Positions 1 to 8,137 are shown, numbered from the stretch's first letter. The stretch: 11,762 nucleotides of DNA from Halothece sp. MAG (GCA_018610095.1 JAHEOB010000288.1:1-11762); one strand, 5' to 3'. Numbers and translations are program-made. Notes: generated by a model from the letters alone, not told the origin.

Positions 1-15
1 CAAGTTAATTGCCTT

Positions 16-20
16 AGGAG
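16..20 (+). promoter_or_regulatory. Ribosome binding site of the first gene
   Basis: The sequence AGGAG lies nine bases before the ATG at 30, which is ideal Shine-Dalgarno spacing. It supports that start codon. The promoter must lie to the left of the window. Confidence 0.7.
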
Positions 21-29
21 ATAGAGGAA

Positions 30-953
30 ATGATCAAGAACGTAGCGATCTGGTTGTTAATTTTTGTTGGCGTTATCCTGACACCATCCCAACTTAATGC
101 ACAAATTGCACAAACAACTGATGCAGGTGACAACACAACAGACAATCCAACAAATAATGGAGGTGACAACACAACAGACAATCCAACAAATAATGGAGAT
201 GACAACACAACAGACAATCCAACAAATAATGGAGATGACAACACAACAGACAATCCAACAGATGATGCACTTACAACAGCATTCGAAAGTAATAATCTAA
301 CTCCTGACCTACTTTGGGTCATCTTAGTTGGGATGGTTTCCGGCACTATTGGTGGTGCGGTTTCTGTAGGCATCCAACACTTGAATTCTTCATCGCAACA
401 AGAGTTTAATAGCTTCTGGAAAGAACGTTTAGGAGTGGGAGCAGGTGCCGGCGTCGTTGTTATTTGGTTTGTTAAACCAGACTCTTTTCTGGCTTTACTC
501 ACCTTTTCTATCATTTCTGGGTCAGTTGGTCCTGCTGTATTTGTAGCACTTCAAGATCGCATTCAATCAACATTACAAATTCGTCAAGCCAAAGATGAAA
601 CCGATCGCGCCCAGGAGATCGCTGAACAAAAAAGCCTCAAAGCGAATCCCCAGCGTGCCCTAGAAACCTGGACTCGGATTCGCGATCAATTTCACCAAAT
701 GCGTGATCAGGATGAGGCACCAAGTCAAAAGCAATGGGATGAGTTATGGGAAGCCATTCGAGAGTTAGAGATAGTGACTCCTAAGCAGGGGAAAAACATT
801 TTTGATGCCTTATATGACTTGTGGCGTAAACGGAATGGACCAATACAGAATCAAGAATCAGAATTAATAGAGAAAGTAGATGCTGCTATTAACCAAGCTG
901 GTGCCTTTATTAAAGAGAATCACCCTCGTACGAATGCTCCATCTCAATCCTAA
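30..953 (+). CDS. Exported/membrane protein with Asn-Thr-rich tandem repeats, function unknown
   Basis: This 307-residue protein is of unknown function. Residues 1-24 look like a signal peptide: Lys3, a hydrophobic core from about 5 to 17, and an LNA cleavage site before Gln25. Residues 33-80 are four 12-residue repeats of the type GDNTTDNPTNNG, very acidic and polar and probably disordered. Three hydrophobic stretches follow at about 94-115, 134-149 and 153-174, rich in Gly, Ala and Val. The last 130 residues (from about 176) are charged and probably helical, with an ETWTRIRDQF segment and many Glu, Gln and Arg. If the signal peptide is cleaved and all three segments span the membrane, the repeats face outward and the C-terminal domain faces the cytoplasm; this topology is inferred. 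The start is backed by a good ribosome binding site. I recognise no family. A structural or sensory membrane protein is possible but unsupported. Confidence 0.8.
   Translation: MIKNVAIWLLIFVGVILTPSQLNAQIAQTTDAGDNTTDNPTNNGGDNTTDNPTNNGDDNTTDNPTNNGDDNTTDNPTDDALTTAFESNNLTPDLLWVILVGMVSGTIGGAVSVGIQHLNSSSQQEFNSFWKERLGVGAGAGVVVIWFVKPDSFLALLTFSIISGSVGPAVFVALQDRIQSTLQIRQAKDETDRAQEIAEQKSLKANPQRALETWTRIRDQFHQMRDQDEAPSQKQWDELWEAIRELEIVTPKQGKNIFDALYDLWRKRNGPIQNQESELIEKVDAAINQAGAFIKENHPRTNAPSQS
126..269 (+). repeat. Four-copy 36-base in-frame tandem repeat
   Basis: Units lie at 126-161, 162-197, 198-233 and 234-269. Units 1 and 2 are identical base for base. Unit 3 differs only in its first codon (GGT to GAT), and unit 4 carries the same change plus changes in its last three codons. 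Each unit encodes 12 residues, so gain or loss of a unit keeps the reading frame. Such near-identity at DNA level suggests recent expansion by slippage or recombination. Confidence 0.95.
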
Positions 954-1274
954 ACGGAGTTATTAATCGGTGCGACTAATAGTTAACCTAATTGACTGAC
1001 AAAAGTTTAACCTTAATTTCCGAATCCTTTTACTGGTAGGAGTTTGGGATAAGCAAAACCAGATACTTATTTTTCGCGTGGATTGCCATAGTCAACTTGA
1101 ACCTCGAAAGCCTGATTCGGCAGGATATTTAGTCATCTGCTGGCGGAAACTATAAACCCCTCTTTAGTGGGAGTTTTAGATGTTTTGCCAGTCAAGCAGT
1201 CTAAAGCTCTTTTTAGTTTGAGCAAAGTGATATGCTGGCTATTAACTCATCCTCTTAATCAAGGGAATATCACT
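954..1274. other. Gap of 321 bases without a clear gene
   Basis: The stretch lies between two plus-strand genes. It contains a start-less open frame at about 1000-1155 ending in TAA, which may be a gene remnant or chance. It also holds one copy of a motif shared with the crtB/DUF4282 gap (979-987 and 1003-1019), an imperfect short hairpin around 1154-1176, and a weak promoter candidate at 1218-1245. I see no tRNA, no insertion sequence ends and no convincing terminator. Confidence 0.6.
1218..1245 (+). promoter_or_regulatory. Possible promoter of the triple-repeat gene
   Basis: TTGAGC (1218-1223) and TATTAA (1240-1245) are separated by 16 bases, each matching the sigma-70 consensus at four of six positions. 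It ends 29 bases before the ATG at 1275. If real, it lies inside the longer reading frame that opens at 1167 and so favours the 1275 start. This is a pattern match only. Confidence 0.3.
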
Positions 1275-3215
1275 ATGTCTAATCAAATTATTCCTCCTGA
1301 CAATATTAATATTGAGCGATATGATGTTAATCTTCTCATTAGAATCAAATGGTTAAGCTCACAAAACTGGTTAAAACCACGAATCATAAAATTAACAAAA
1401 TTTACAATATTACTAACTAGTATTACAATCTTTTTATTATTATATTGGATAATGTTAATTGTCAAAACTGGAGAGATTGATGACCCATTAACATTTCTGA
1501 CTATTATTTTGCTTGCTATTGACATCTATATTGGCTATTTCTTAATAGTACTGTACTTCAATCAAATTTATATATTTGGTGATAGCGAACAAATTACTAT
1601 AAGCCATAATTTTCCTGCTCAAAAGCTCACTCAAAATCTAATAAGGAACAAAAAACTTAGAGTTGTTAACTTAAAGCGATTTTATTCTAAGAAACTTAAA
1701 AATTATCCTAGAAGGTTAGGCATTGGTCCCTTATTTGCAGTTTATGCTAGTACTCATACTGGTGCTGATAAGAAATTAATTACTGTTGCTAGTGGTGAAG
1801 AAGCCTTATTTCTTGAAAAAACATTAGAAAGATTTTACCAAATTGAAGACGAACCCCAACCTGGGGAGGTGGGCGCACCAAATATCAAACCTAAAAAGCA
1901 ACCAAATGTAACTAATTTCGTCGAAACCTTAACACCACCAAATGGAATTACTGTTGATGAAAGCGATGGAAAATTACTGATTATTCAAAAATGGTCAAAT
2001 CAAAATTTTAATAGGTATTCACTGATTGCTTTTGGTGTATTGATTTATCTGATAGAAAGCATTATTGGAATACAAATCTATAGCTCTTTGTTTACGATAA
2101 ATCAAATCACGTATTTGATTGTTTTCTTGATAATATTATATTTCCCTGTTATTTATTATAGTATTGCAATGGATATTAACCGAACTTATATATCTGCTGA
2201 TGAGGAAGAAATTACAATTAATCATAAACCACTTCCTTTACCCGATGTCAATCAAGCAAAAATCCAAATTGCTGACTTAAAACGGTTATATTCTTCTAAT
2301 AAAATGATTGGTGCTGATCCTTTTCACCATATTTATGCTGAAGGTAAAACGGGTGCAGAAACTGAATTATTATTTTTGAGAAGGGGTGAAGAGGCGTTAT
2401 TTATTGAGAAAATGCTAGAAAGACATTGCAATATTGAAGATGAACCTCAATTAGGAGAATTAGGCGCACCAAATATTAAATCTAAAAGACAGCAAGAGGC
2501 TACTAAGCTAATTCAACCATTCGAACTACCTAGCTATTTAAAAATTGATGAGACTAGCTCCAAGCTTACTATCAAAAACAAATGGTTGGACCGAAACATT
2601 ATTGGACCAATGTTGGCGTTTATAGTTTTGAATTTTAGTTTTATTTATATTATTATTTCTCCTATTTTGATTGTCGATGCTATTTTGAGTCTTGGAGTAT
2701 TTTGTAAGACATTTTTGTTCCTTATTGTAACACCTTTGCTTTTAATTCCCATTTACTTCCTTTATGATACGATTGTGTATTTATTTAATCAAACTGAGAT
2801 TATTGCTAACGATGAAGAAATAATCGTTAAGGATAAGCCAATCCCTTGTTTTTGGAGCAATAATTTCGCTATATTACGTCGTCAACCATTTCCTTCTATT
2901 CAATTCAATCGCCAACAGCCACGAGTAAAAATTAAAGCAACCAATCTCAAAAGGTTATATGCAACAAAAGAGCTCAAAAGGTTATGTGCAAAAGAAGATC
3001 CACTAAACGAGCTACCGGATAATATCCGTAATTGCCGTTATCTTGGCTTTAAAGTATATGCCATTACCCATACAGGTAGAGAAGAAATATTAGTTTCACT
3101 TAGAACTCGTAAAGAAGCATTATTTATTGAGGGAAAATTAGAAACTTATTTCAACATTGAAGACGAACCCCAAGAAGGGGAACTTGATGCTACTAGTGAG
3201 TTAATTTCATCGTAA
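1275..3215 (+). CDS. Membrane protein of three tandem repeated modules, function unknown
   Basis: This 646-residue protein is of unknown function, built from three diverged copies of one module of about 200 residues (roughly 1-210, 211-415 and 416-646). Each copy has a short strand-rich start ending in KW (residues 25-26, 239-240, 436-437) and a pair of hydrophobic segments (about 41-63 and 72-95; 248-268 and 276-297; 445-467 and 476-503). Each then has an EEITI-like strand, an LKR(F/L)Y motif, a YA..(T)HTG-type motif, and a closing EALF(I/L)E...LE...IEDEPQ.GE motif whose IEDEPQ starts at residues 190, 387 and 628. The soluble parts would all lie on one side of the membrane. From memory, cyanobacterial membrane proteins and some Ser/Thr kinase tails carry a similar module, perhaps with a pleckstrin-like fold; this is unverified. 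The frame is open back to an ATG at 1167, but the 1275 ATG has an AAGGGA-like ribosome binding site and the 36 extra residues lie outside the repeat pattern. The gene is clearly more AT-rich than those to its right. Confidence 0.85.
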   Translation: MSNQIIPPDNINIERYDVNLLIRIKWLSSQNWLKPRIIKLTKFTILLTSITIFLLLYWIMLIVKTGEIDDPLTFLTIILLAIDIYIGYFLIVLYFNQIYIFGDSEQITISHNFPAQKLTQNLIRNKKLRVVNLKRFYSKKLKNYPRRLGIGPLFAVYASTHTGADKKLITVASGEEALFLEKTLERFYQIEDEPQPGEVGAPNIKPKKQPNVTNFVETLTPPNGITVDESDGKLLIIQKWSNQNFNRYSLIAFGVLIYLIESIIGIQIYSSLFTINQITYLIVFLIILYFPVIYYSIAMDINRTYISADEEEITINHKPLPLPDVNQAKIQIADLKRLYSSNKMIGADPFHHIYAEGKTGAETELLFLRRGEEALFIEKMLERHCNIEDEPQLGELGAPNIKSKRQQEATKLIQPFELPSYLKIDETSSKLTIKNKWLDRNIIGPMLAFIVLNFSFIYIIISPILIVDAILSLGVFCKTFLFLIVTPLLLIPIYFLYDTIVYLFNQTEIIANDEEIIVKDKPIPCFWSNNFAILRRQPFPSIQFNRQQPRVKIKATNLKRLYATKELKRLCAKEDPLNELPDNIRNCRYLGFKVYAITHTGREEILVSLRTRKEALFIEGKLETYFNIEDEPQEGELDATSELISS

Positions 3216-3244
3216 AAAATAGAAGGTACGATTATGATGCTACA

Positions 3245-4987
3245 TTATAATCCTACAATAACTAAAGTTATCAAGCCCAAGGTAAATATTACTGTTGCAA
3301 CTAACCCAACAGGTTGATTTTTCGTCGTAGAAGGTTTGCCAATGACAAATTCGTCAAACTTAATGACTTCACTATCGGGGTAACGGGTATCGAAGCGATA
3401 ACTACTAATGGTGTTGCTTGCGGTATCAAGAATGCTAAATACGGTAATTTCATTACTGGCAATATAGGGGAGTGAATTACCCTGTTCATCCTTTAAGGGA
3501 TCAAGGGTGGGCATGACAGGCTCTAATCCATAGGGATCGCCTTGGGCAACATAGTCTTCTTGATAAGATTTGGGTACTGGGCGTTGCTGATCCCAGTATG
3601 CCCCATAGGTATTCCCAACATTTGAAGATTCCAGGTAGTGAATGCCGTTGTCATCCACAAACCGATTCCAGAGATGAGAGTGACCGTAATAAACTAAATC
3701 CACTCCTGCTTGTTTTAATAAAGGGATGACATACTGGTGAATTTGATCCTGATCCTTGGGATATTCATAGCGAACGGCAGATAGTTTGCCCTTTTCATCA
3801 TATTCCATTTTTTGGATGGGATCAGTATAGGCGGGTACTATATTGTCACCTAGGGTATGAGGAGGATGGTGAAACATCACGATTTTTAGCTGTGCTTGCT
3901 GAAATTCAGGGCGATTCAGTTCTTGTTGCAGCCACTGGTATTGCCGAGTTCCTGGGGTGATGGGTTCAAAGATAAATTGACCAAAGCCCCATCGTTGAGG
4001 ATTTTTTAAGTCAGCTTGTCTTTCCGCGTAACGCCCTGGGCGTTTGGGAGACATTCCGGGAACACGCCACACGTTGGTAATGTAGAGGACAACGAGGCGA
4101 ATATCGCCAAAGGTAACGGCATAGTAGGGGGTGGTACTGGGTAAGGTAAATAGGCTTTGATAAGTATTCAGATTAAAGGAATAACTTTCAATTAGTGCCT
4201 GTTCCACATTGGGATCTCGGTTGGGATTAGCGTTATTCGCACGAACGCGTAGTTTGGCAATCGATCGCGGAACAGCGTTGTGAAATTGCTGTTTCAAGGG
4301 TTTATTCATGGAAAAGCATCCCATGACTTCATGGTTGCCTACTGCCGGAAAGATGGGGGCATGTTGAATAATTTCGCCACCGCGATAACGGGTAGTGGTT
4401 TCATTTTGTTGGAGTTGATAATCCGCATTGCCTTGTAAAACCGGGAAAAAGCCACCTCCCCGGCTATCATCAAACCATTCAGAAGCGCGATCGGGGATAT
4501 GGGCTAAATCTCCTCCCATAAAGACAGCATCCACTTTGCCAACAGTTTCTTCTACTTTTTGTAAATTCGCTGCCGTCATGGGCATTAACTGGTGATCCGA
4601 GGTGAGTAAAATTTTTAGAGGTTTTCCTTTGGCAGGGGTGGGGGCTAAGGTAAAGGTCTCACTGGTAATGGTTTCTCCCTGATCATTAATACTGGTGACA
4701 GTATAGGGAACTTGTTCACTAATTCCGGTAATAGTTGCTTCGTGACGCCAAATGGGACGAAACATCACTCCTTCATCAGGCTTTTTGTCAAAGGGAACTT
4801 GGGATTGTGCATCTTCGCGAGTATAGCGGAGTCGTGTTGTTTGCCCGATCGCGCTGTTTTCTAAATTTTCCCCATAATTGACCCAGTGTTGTTGCCCAGC
4901 AAATTCAGTAAACCAAACCACTCGAACACTGTCAGCAGTGGGCAGTTGTAGAAAGGGATCGGTGAGTAATTTGGAGATAGTTGCCAT
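3245..4987 (-). CDS. Calcineurin-like metallophosphoesterase with C-terminal membrane anchor
   Basis: This 580-residue protein is predicted to be a binuclear-metal phosphoesterase; its substrate is unknown. Residues 15-115 resemble the fibronectin-III-like N-terminal domain of purple acid phosphatase relatives. The catalytic domain shows the five expected blocks: SDHQ (Asp131), GGD (Asp160), GNHE (217-220), FHH (His373-His374) and GHSH (435-438). The block after Asp160 reads GDLAH, so His163 stands where purple acid phosphatases have the iron-binding Tyr (GDxxY); it is therefore not a canonical purple enzyme. No N-terminal signal peptide is visible. Residues 559-580 form a hydrophobic tail ending in VGL that could anchor the protein. 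The start lies three bases after the cysteine desulfurase stop with no strong ribosome binding site, which suggests translational coupling. The 3' end converges with the triple-repeat gene, 29 bases apart. The fold assignment is strong, the physiological role open. Confidence 0.9.
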   Translation of the reverse strand: MATISKLLTDPFLQLPTADSVRVVWFTEFAGQQHWVNYGENLENSAIGQTTRLRYTREDAQSQVPFDKKPDEGVMFRPIWRHEATITGISEQVPYTVTSINDQGETITSETFTLAPTPAKGKPLKILLTSDHQLMPMTAANLQKVEETVGKVDAVFMGGDLAHIPDRASEWFDDSRGGGFFPVLQGNADYQLQQNETTTRYRGGEIIQHAPIFPAVGNHEVMGCFSMNKPLKQQFHNAVPRSIAKLRVRANNANPNRDPNVEQALIESYSFNLNTYQSLFTLPSTTPYYAVTFGDIRLVVLYITNVWRVPGMSPKRPGRYAERQADLKNPQRWGFGQFIFEPITPGTRQYQWLQQELNRPEFQQAQLKIVMFHHPPHTLGDNIVPAYTDPIQKMEYDEKGKLSAVRYEYPKDQDQIHQYVIPLLKQAGVDLVYYGHSHLWNRFVDDNGIHYLESSNVGNTYGAYWDQQRPVPKSYQEDYVAQGDPYGLEPVMPTLDPLKDEQGNSLPYIASNEITVFSILDTASNTISSYRFDTRYPDSEVIKFDEFVIGKPSTTKNQPVGLVATVIFTLGLITLVIVGL

Positions 4988-4990
4988 AGT

Positions 4991-6157
4991 TTACACTTGC
5001 ACAGCATTCGCTTTGCGGAGAGAGTGAATAGTGGTAACCGTTTGTTCAATCGCTTGATCGATCGCTTCGCTGGTGGTAAAGCGTCCTAACCCAAAACGCA
5101 CTGAGGCTTGGGCAAGGGCTTTCGGTCTCCCCAGGGCAGTAATGACATGAGAGGGTTCGGTGGATTGAGACGAACAAGCTGATCCCGAGGAAACTGCAAT
5201 TACTGGTTGTAATCCTAGAATGAGTGCCGTGCCATCCACCCCCTCAACGGAAATATTTAAGTTTCCCGGTAACCGTTGTTCTGGATGCCCATTGAGATGC
5301 ACGCCCTCTAGTTGTGAAAATTCTTGCCAAGCGCGATCGCGCAGTTGCTTTTGCCGTTCTGCTTCGGTATCCCTTTCTTCTAATCCTAATTCCACTGCTT
5401 TACCAAAGCCCACAATTTGCGGCGGATAAAGGGTTCCAGAACGAATGCCCCGTTCTTGACCCCCCCCTTGAATTTGCGACGCAAGACGAACTCGAGGATT
5501 ACGACGACGCACATATAATGCCCCGATGCCTTTGGGACCATACACTTTATGGGCCGTTAACGACATTAAATCAATATTCATTCCTTGCACATCTAACGGA
5601 ATTTTCGCGATCGCTTGGGCAGCATCGGTATGAAATAAAACTTCTTTTTCATGACAAATGCGACCAATTTCCGCGATGGGTTGGATGACCCCTATTTCAT
5701 TATTAGCCACCATCACTGACACCAAAATCGTATCAGGACGGATGGCATTTTTCAGTTCTTCTAAATCAATCAAGCCATCCTCTTTCACAGGAAGATACGT
5801 AATGTCAAAGCCCAAACTTTCTAAATATTGACAGGGGTCTAAAACCGCCCGATGTTCGGTGGCAACGGTAATAATATGTTGCCCTTGGCTAAAGTAGGCT
5901 TCTGCAACGCCTTTAATCGCTAAATTATTGGCTTCAGTTGCCCCACTGGTAAAGATAATTTCTTCCGGTGACGCGTTAATGGCGTTGGCAATGATTTCTC
6001 GGGCTTGTTTCACCCCTGCTTCTGCTTCCCAACCGTAAGCATGGGACGTACTAGAAGGATTCCCAAAGGCTTCGGTAAAATAGGGCAACATGGCATCTAA
6101 AACACGCTGATCCACTGGTGTTGTGGAATGGCAATCAAGATAAATCGGTTTTTGCAT
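4991..6157 (-). CDS. iscS: Cysteine desulfurase, IscS/NifS type
   Basis: This 388-residue pyridoxal-phosphate enzyme removes sulfur from cysteine to give alanine and an enzyme-bound persulfide. The persulfide feeds iron-sulfur cluster assembly and other sulfur transfers in the cytoplasm. Visible signatures are the N-terminal YLDCHSTTPVD block, SGATEANN (71-78), His102 in the TEH motif, the cofactor lysine Lys204 in LTAHKVYGPKG, GGGQERGIRSGT (231-242), and the catalytic Cys328 in SSGSACSS. The flexible Cys loop looks like the group I (IscS/NifS) type rather than SufS. The length is normal for the family. Position 11 is Ser where many relatives have Ala (HATTP). The gene follows dnaG by 42 bases and precedes the phosphoesterase by 3 bases. 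The start is the only one that keeps the conserved N-terminus. Cyanobacteria carry several paralogues, so the exact symbol (iscS or nifS) cannot be settled here. Confidence 0.95.
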   Translation of the reverse strand: MQKPIYLDCHSTTPVDQRVLDAMLPYFTEAFGNPSSTSHAYGWEAEAGVKQAREIIANAINASPEEIIFTSGATEANNLAIKGVAEAYFSQGQHIITVATEHRAVLDPCQYLESLGFDITYLPVKEDGLIDLEELKNAIRPDTILVSVMVANNEIGVIQPIAEIGRICHEKEVLFHTDAAQAIAKIPLDVQGMNIDLMSLTAHKVYGPKGIGALYVRRRNPRVRLASQIQGGGQERGIRSGTLYPPQIVGFGKAVELGLEERDTEAERQKQLRDRAWQEFSQLEGVHLNGHPEQRLPGNLNISVEGVDGTALILGLQPVIAVSSGSACSSQSTEPSHVITALGRPKALAQASVRFGLGRFTTSEAIDQAIEQTVTTIHSLRKANAVQV

Positions 6158-6199
6158 GATTCATTCTCGTTTCACTATTTTTTTCTACAATAACTATCG

Positions 6200-8137
6200 C
6201 TAAATTGATCCAGCGCGAAGAATTTCATGAATGGAAAACTGGCGTTGTTGTTTAAGAGATTCTAATTGTTGTTGGGCTTGATAAAATTGCTCGATATAAT
6301 ATCGAATCGTTGCCTCATCGGTATTGGGATCGAGATTTTGCCATTGTTGTAAACAATATCGTTTTTGTTTTTCGCAAGCGATTTGTTCTAGTGTCGCGAT
6401 CGCGGCTTGCAAAACTAATTGCGGACGTTGTAAATCTTTACTGGCTTTCTCTTCTAAATAAAATAGATGCCATAATTGATTCATCTGTTCAGGAAATTCA
6501 TTAAGTTGATCTTGTAACTGATGCAGTAAGCGATTATTTTCGGGATGATCTTGACTAAAATCGGCAGTTTCTTGAAGGATTAAAATTTGCTGCCATAGCC
6601 AGCGATAAGGAGATAAACTAAACAATAAATCCTTTTCCTCTAAGGTTTGAAAAATGGTGTCGCGATAGCTGGGGCAATGAAGATATACCCGTAATAATAA
6701 GGCTTCTGCTTCAGCAAGTCGTTGATTTTCTGTCGCAAAGGGGGCTGTTATTTTAACATTATCTTGACGAGATTTTCCTTTCTTTTGCGGTTTTTTCAGG
6801 GCATTACGAAGCGTATCTAAATACAGTGGAATTAAACTGGCATCTCCCTGACTTAAAATTTCTGCACAGTGGCGAAGATAATGGCTGCGAAGCGTATTTT
6901 CTTGAATTTGATTGAGTAATTTTACCATCTCGGTGGTAACACTTTGGGCTTGTTCGGTTTGAGTTAAATCTTTGTCTTGAATTAACTGCTGAATTTGCCA
7001 CTCTAACCAAAACGGGGCATGCGCCACCTGTTCCCAATATTGTTCGACAGCATCAGCATAGCTATGGAGAAACTCATCCGCATCTTTTCCCCCAGGCAAG
7101 TTTAAAACCCGTAATTTCACCTGCCCCGAATAAATTAGGGGTTCAATTTCTGAAATAGCCCGTTTGGTTGCAGTTATCCCTGCCTTATCAGCATCAAAGT
7201 TAAACGTAATTTCCTTAGACTCCGTGTAGCGAAGGAGTTTGCGAATTTGATCTTGACTGAGGGCAGTTCCTAAAGCAGCAACCACCGGCGAAATTCCGAC
7301 ACTATGTAGCGCGATCGCGTCAAAATAGCCTTCCACAACAATTGCCCGATCTTGTTTCCGAATCGCTTCTCGGGCTTTATCAAGGGCAAATAAGGTTTGA
7401 CTTTTATCAAATAACGGTGTTTCAGGAGAGTTAAGATATTTGGGTTCAGCCTCCCCTAAACTGCGACTGCCAAACCCAATGATGCGTCCTTGGGCATCTT
7501 TAATGGGAATCATAACGCGATCGCGAAACCGATCATAGTCCCCCTTACCTGATTTACGAGGTTGAATTAAGCCTGCCTCTTCGACTAATCCCACAGGATA
7601 GCGTTTTTGTTCTAATAAATAACGATATAAGGTTTCCCATCCCGCAGGGGCATAGCCCAATCCCCATTCCCGAATCGTCTCTTCACTCAATTGTCGTTCC
7701 TGCTTGAGATAAGTCAGGGCTTTTTCTCCTTCCGATTGAAATAAAACGTGATGATAAAAATTGCCAGCAACGGCTAAGATTTCATACAGTTGTTCCCGCT
7801 TGGATAATTCCTTTTGAAACTGTTCTTGCTGTTCCGGTTCTAGCGTTTCAATGGGAACTTGGTATTGTTGGGCTAAGTCTAAAACCACCTCACTAAACGA
7901 CTGTTGCCCAATCTCCATGAGAAACTTAAACACATTTCCCCCAGCGCCACAACCGAAGCAGTAATAGAGTTGTTTACTAGAGCTAACGGTAAAACTAGGG
8001 GTTTTTTCCTCATGAAACGGGCATAATCCCTGATAATCTTTGCCTCGTTTCCGCAACACCACATAATCCGAGATGACATCAACAATATCAACTCGTTCCC
8101 TAACACTTTCAATGGTATTGGGATGAATGCGGTTCAT
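6200..8137 (-). CDS. dnaG: DNA primase
   Basis: This 645-residue primase makes the RNA primers for chromosome replication and works with the replicative helicase DnaB. The N-terminal zinc-binding domain has Cys39-His42 and Cys60-Cys63 (CPFH and CFGC). The central RNA polymerase/TOPRIM core shows YDRFRDRVMIPI (201-212), VVEGYFDA with Glu269, and FNFDADKAG with Asp315 and Asp317, which bind the catalytic metals. The remaining 300 residues are Gln/Leu-rich and helical, matching a DnaB-interacting C-terminal domain. Length and domain order are those of a full-length enzyme. The start (MNRIHPNTIE) matches the usual beginning of cyanobacterial primases as I recall them; the upstream ribosome binding site is weak. 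It is the first gene of a likely dnaG-desulfurase-phosphoesterase transcription unit. Confidence 0.97.
   Translation of the reverse strand: MNRIHPNTIESVRERVDIVDVISDYVVLRKRGKDYQGLCPFHEEKTPSFTVSSSKQLYYCFGCGAGGNVFKFLMEIGQQSFSEVVLDLAQQYQVPIETLEPEQQEQFQKELSKREQLYEILAVAGNFYHHVLFQSEGEKALTYLKQERQLSEETIREWGLGYAPAGWETLYRYLLEQKRYPVGLVEEAGLIQPRKSGKGDYDRFRDRVMIPIKDAQGRIIGFGSRSLGEAEPKYLNSPETPLFDKSQTLFALDKAREAIRKQDRAIVVEGYFDAIALHSVGISPVVAALGTALSQDQIRKLLRYTESKEITFNFDADKAGITATKRAISEIEPLIYSGQVKLRVLNLPGGKDADEFLHSYADAVEQYWEQVAHAPFWLEWQIQQLIQDKDLTQTEQAQSVTTEMVKLLNQIQENTLRSHYLRHCAEILSQGDASLIPLYLDTLRNALKKPQKKGKSRQDNVKITAPFATENQRLAEAEALLLRVYLHCPSYRDTIFQTLEEKDLLFSLSPYRWLWQQILILQETADFSQDHPENNRLLHQLQDQLNEFPEQMNQLWHLFYLEEKASKDLQRPQLVLQAAIATLEQIACEKQKRYCLQQWQNLDPNTDEATIRYYIEQFYQAQQQLESLKQQRQFSIHEILRAGSI

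Noticed and set aside
97..300. Plus-strand frame giving TTQQTIQQIME repeats
   Set aside because: This is an alternative-frame reading of the same tandem repeat inside the first gene, with no independent support.
14..514. Long minus-strand open frame opposite the first gene
   Set aside because: Its VGLSVVLS repeats are simply the antisense reading of the 36-base tandem repeat. The plus-strand frame has a signal peptide, membrane segments and a good ribosome binding site.
1154..1176. Hairpin AAACCCC...GGGAGTTT as a terminator or transposon end
   Set aside because: The stem has a mismatch, no T-run follows, and no transposase or second end is seen.
1167..1274. Longer start for the triple-repeat gene
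   Set aside because: The extra 36 residues lie outside the repeat pattern. The ATG at 1275 has a better ribosome binding site, and a possible promoter lies inside the extension.
3216..3250. Bidirectional terminator between the convergent genes
   Set aside because: Only a 5-base ATTAT/ATAAT inverted repeat with a long loop is present; it has no GC stem and no T-run.
5314..5688. Plus-strand open frame opposite the cysteine desulfurase
   Set aside because: It is a shadow of a well-supported gene with conserved catalytic residues on the other strand.
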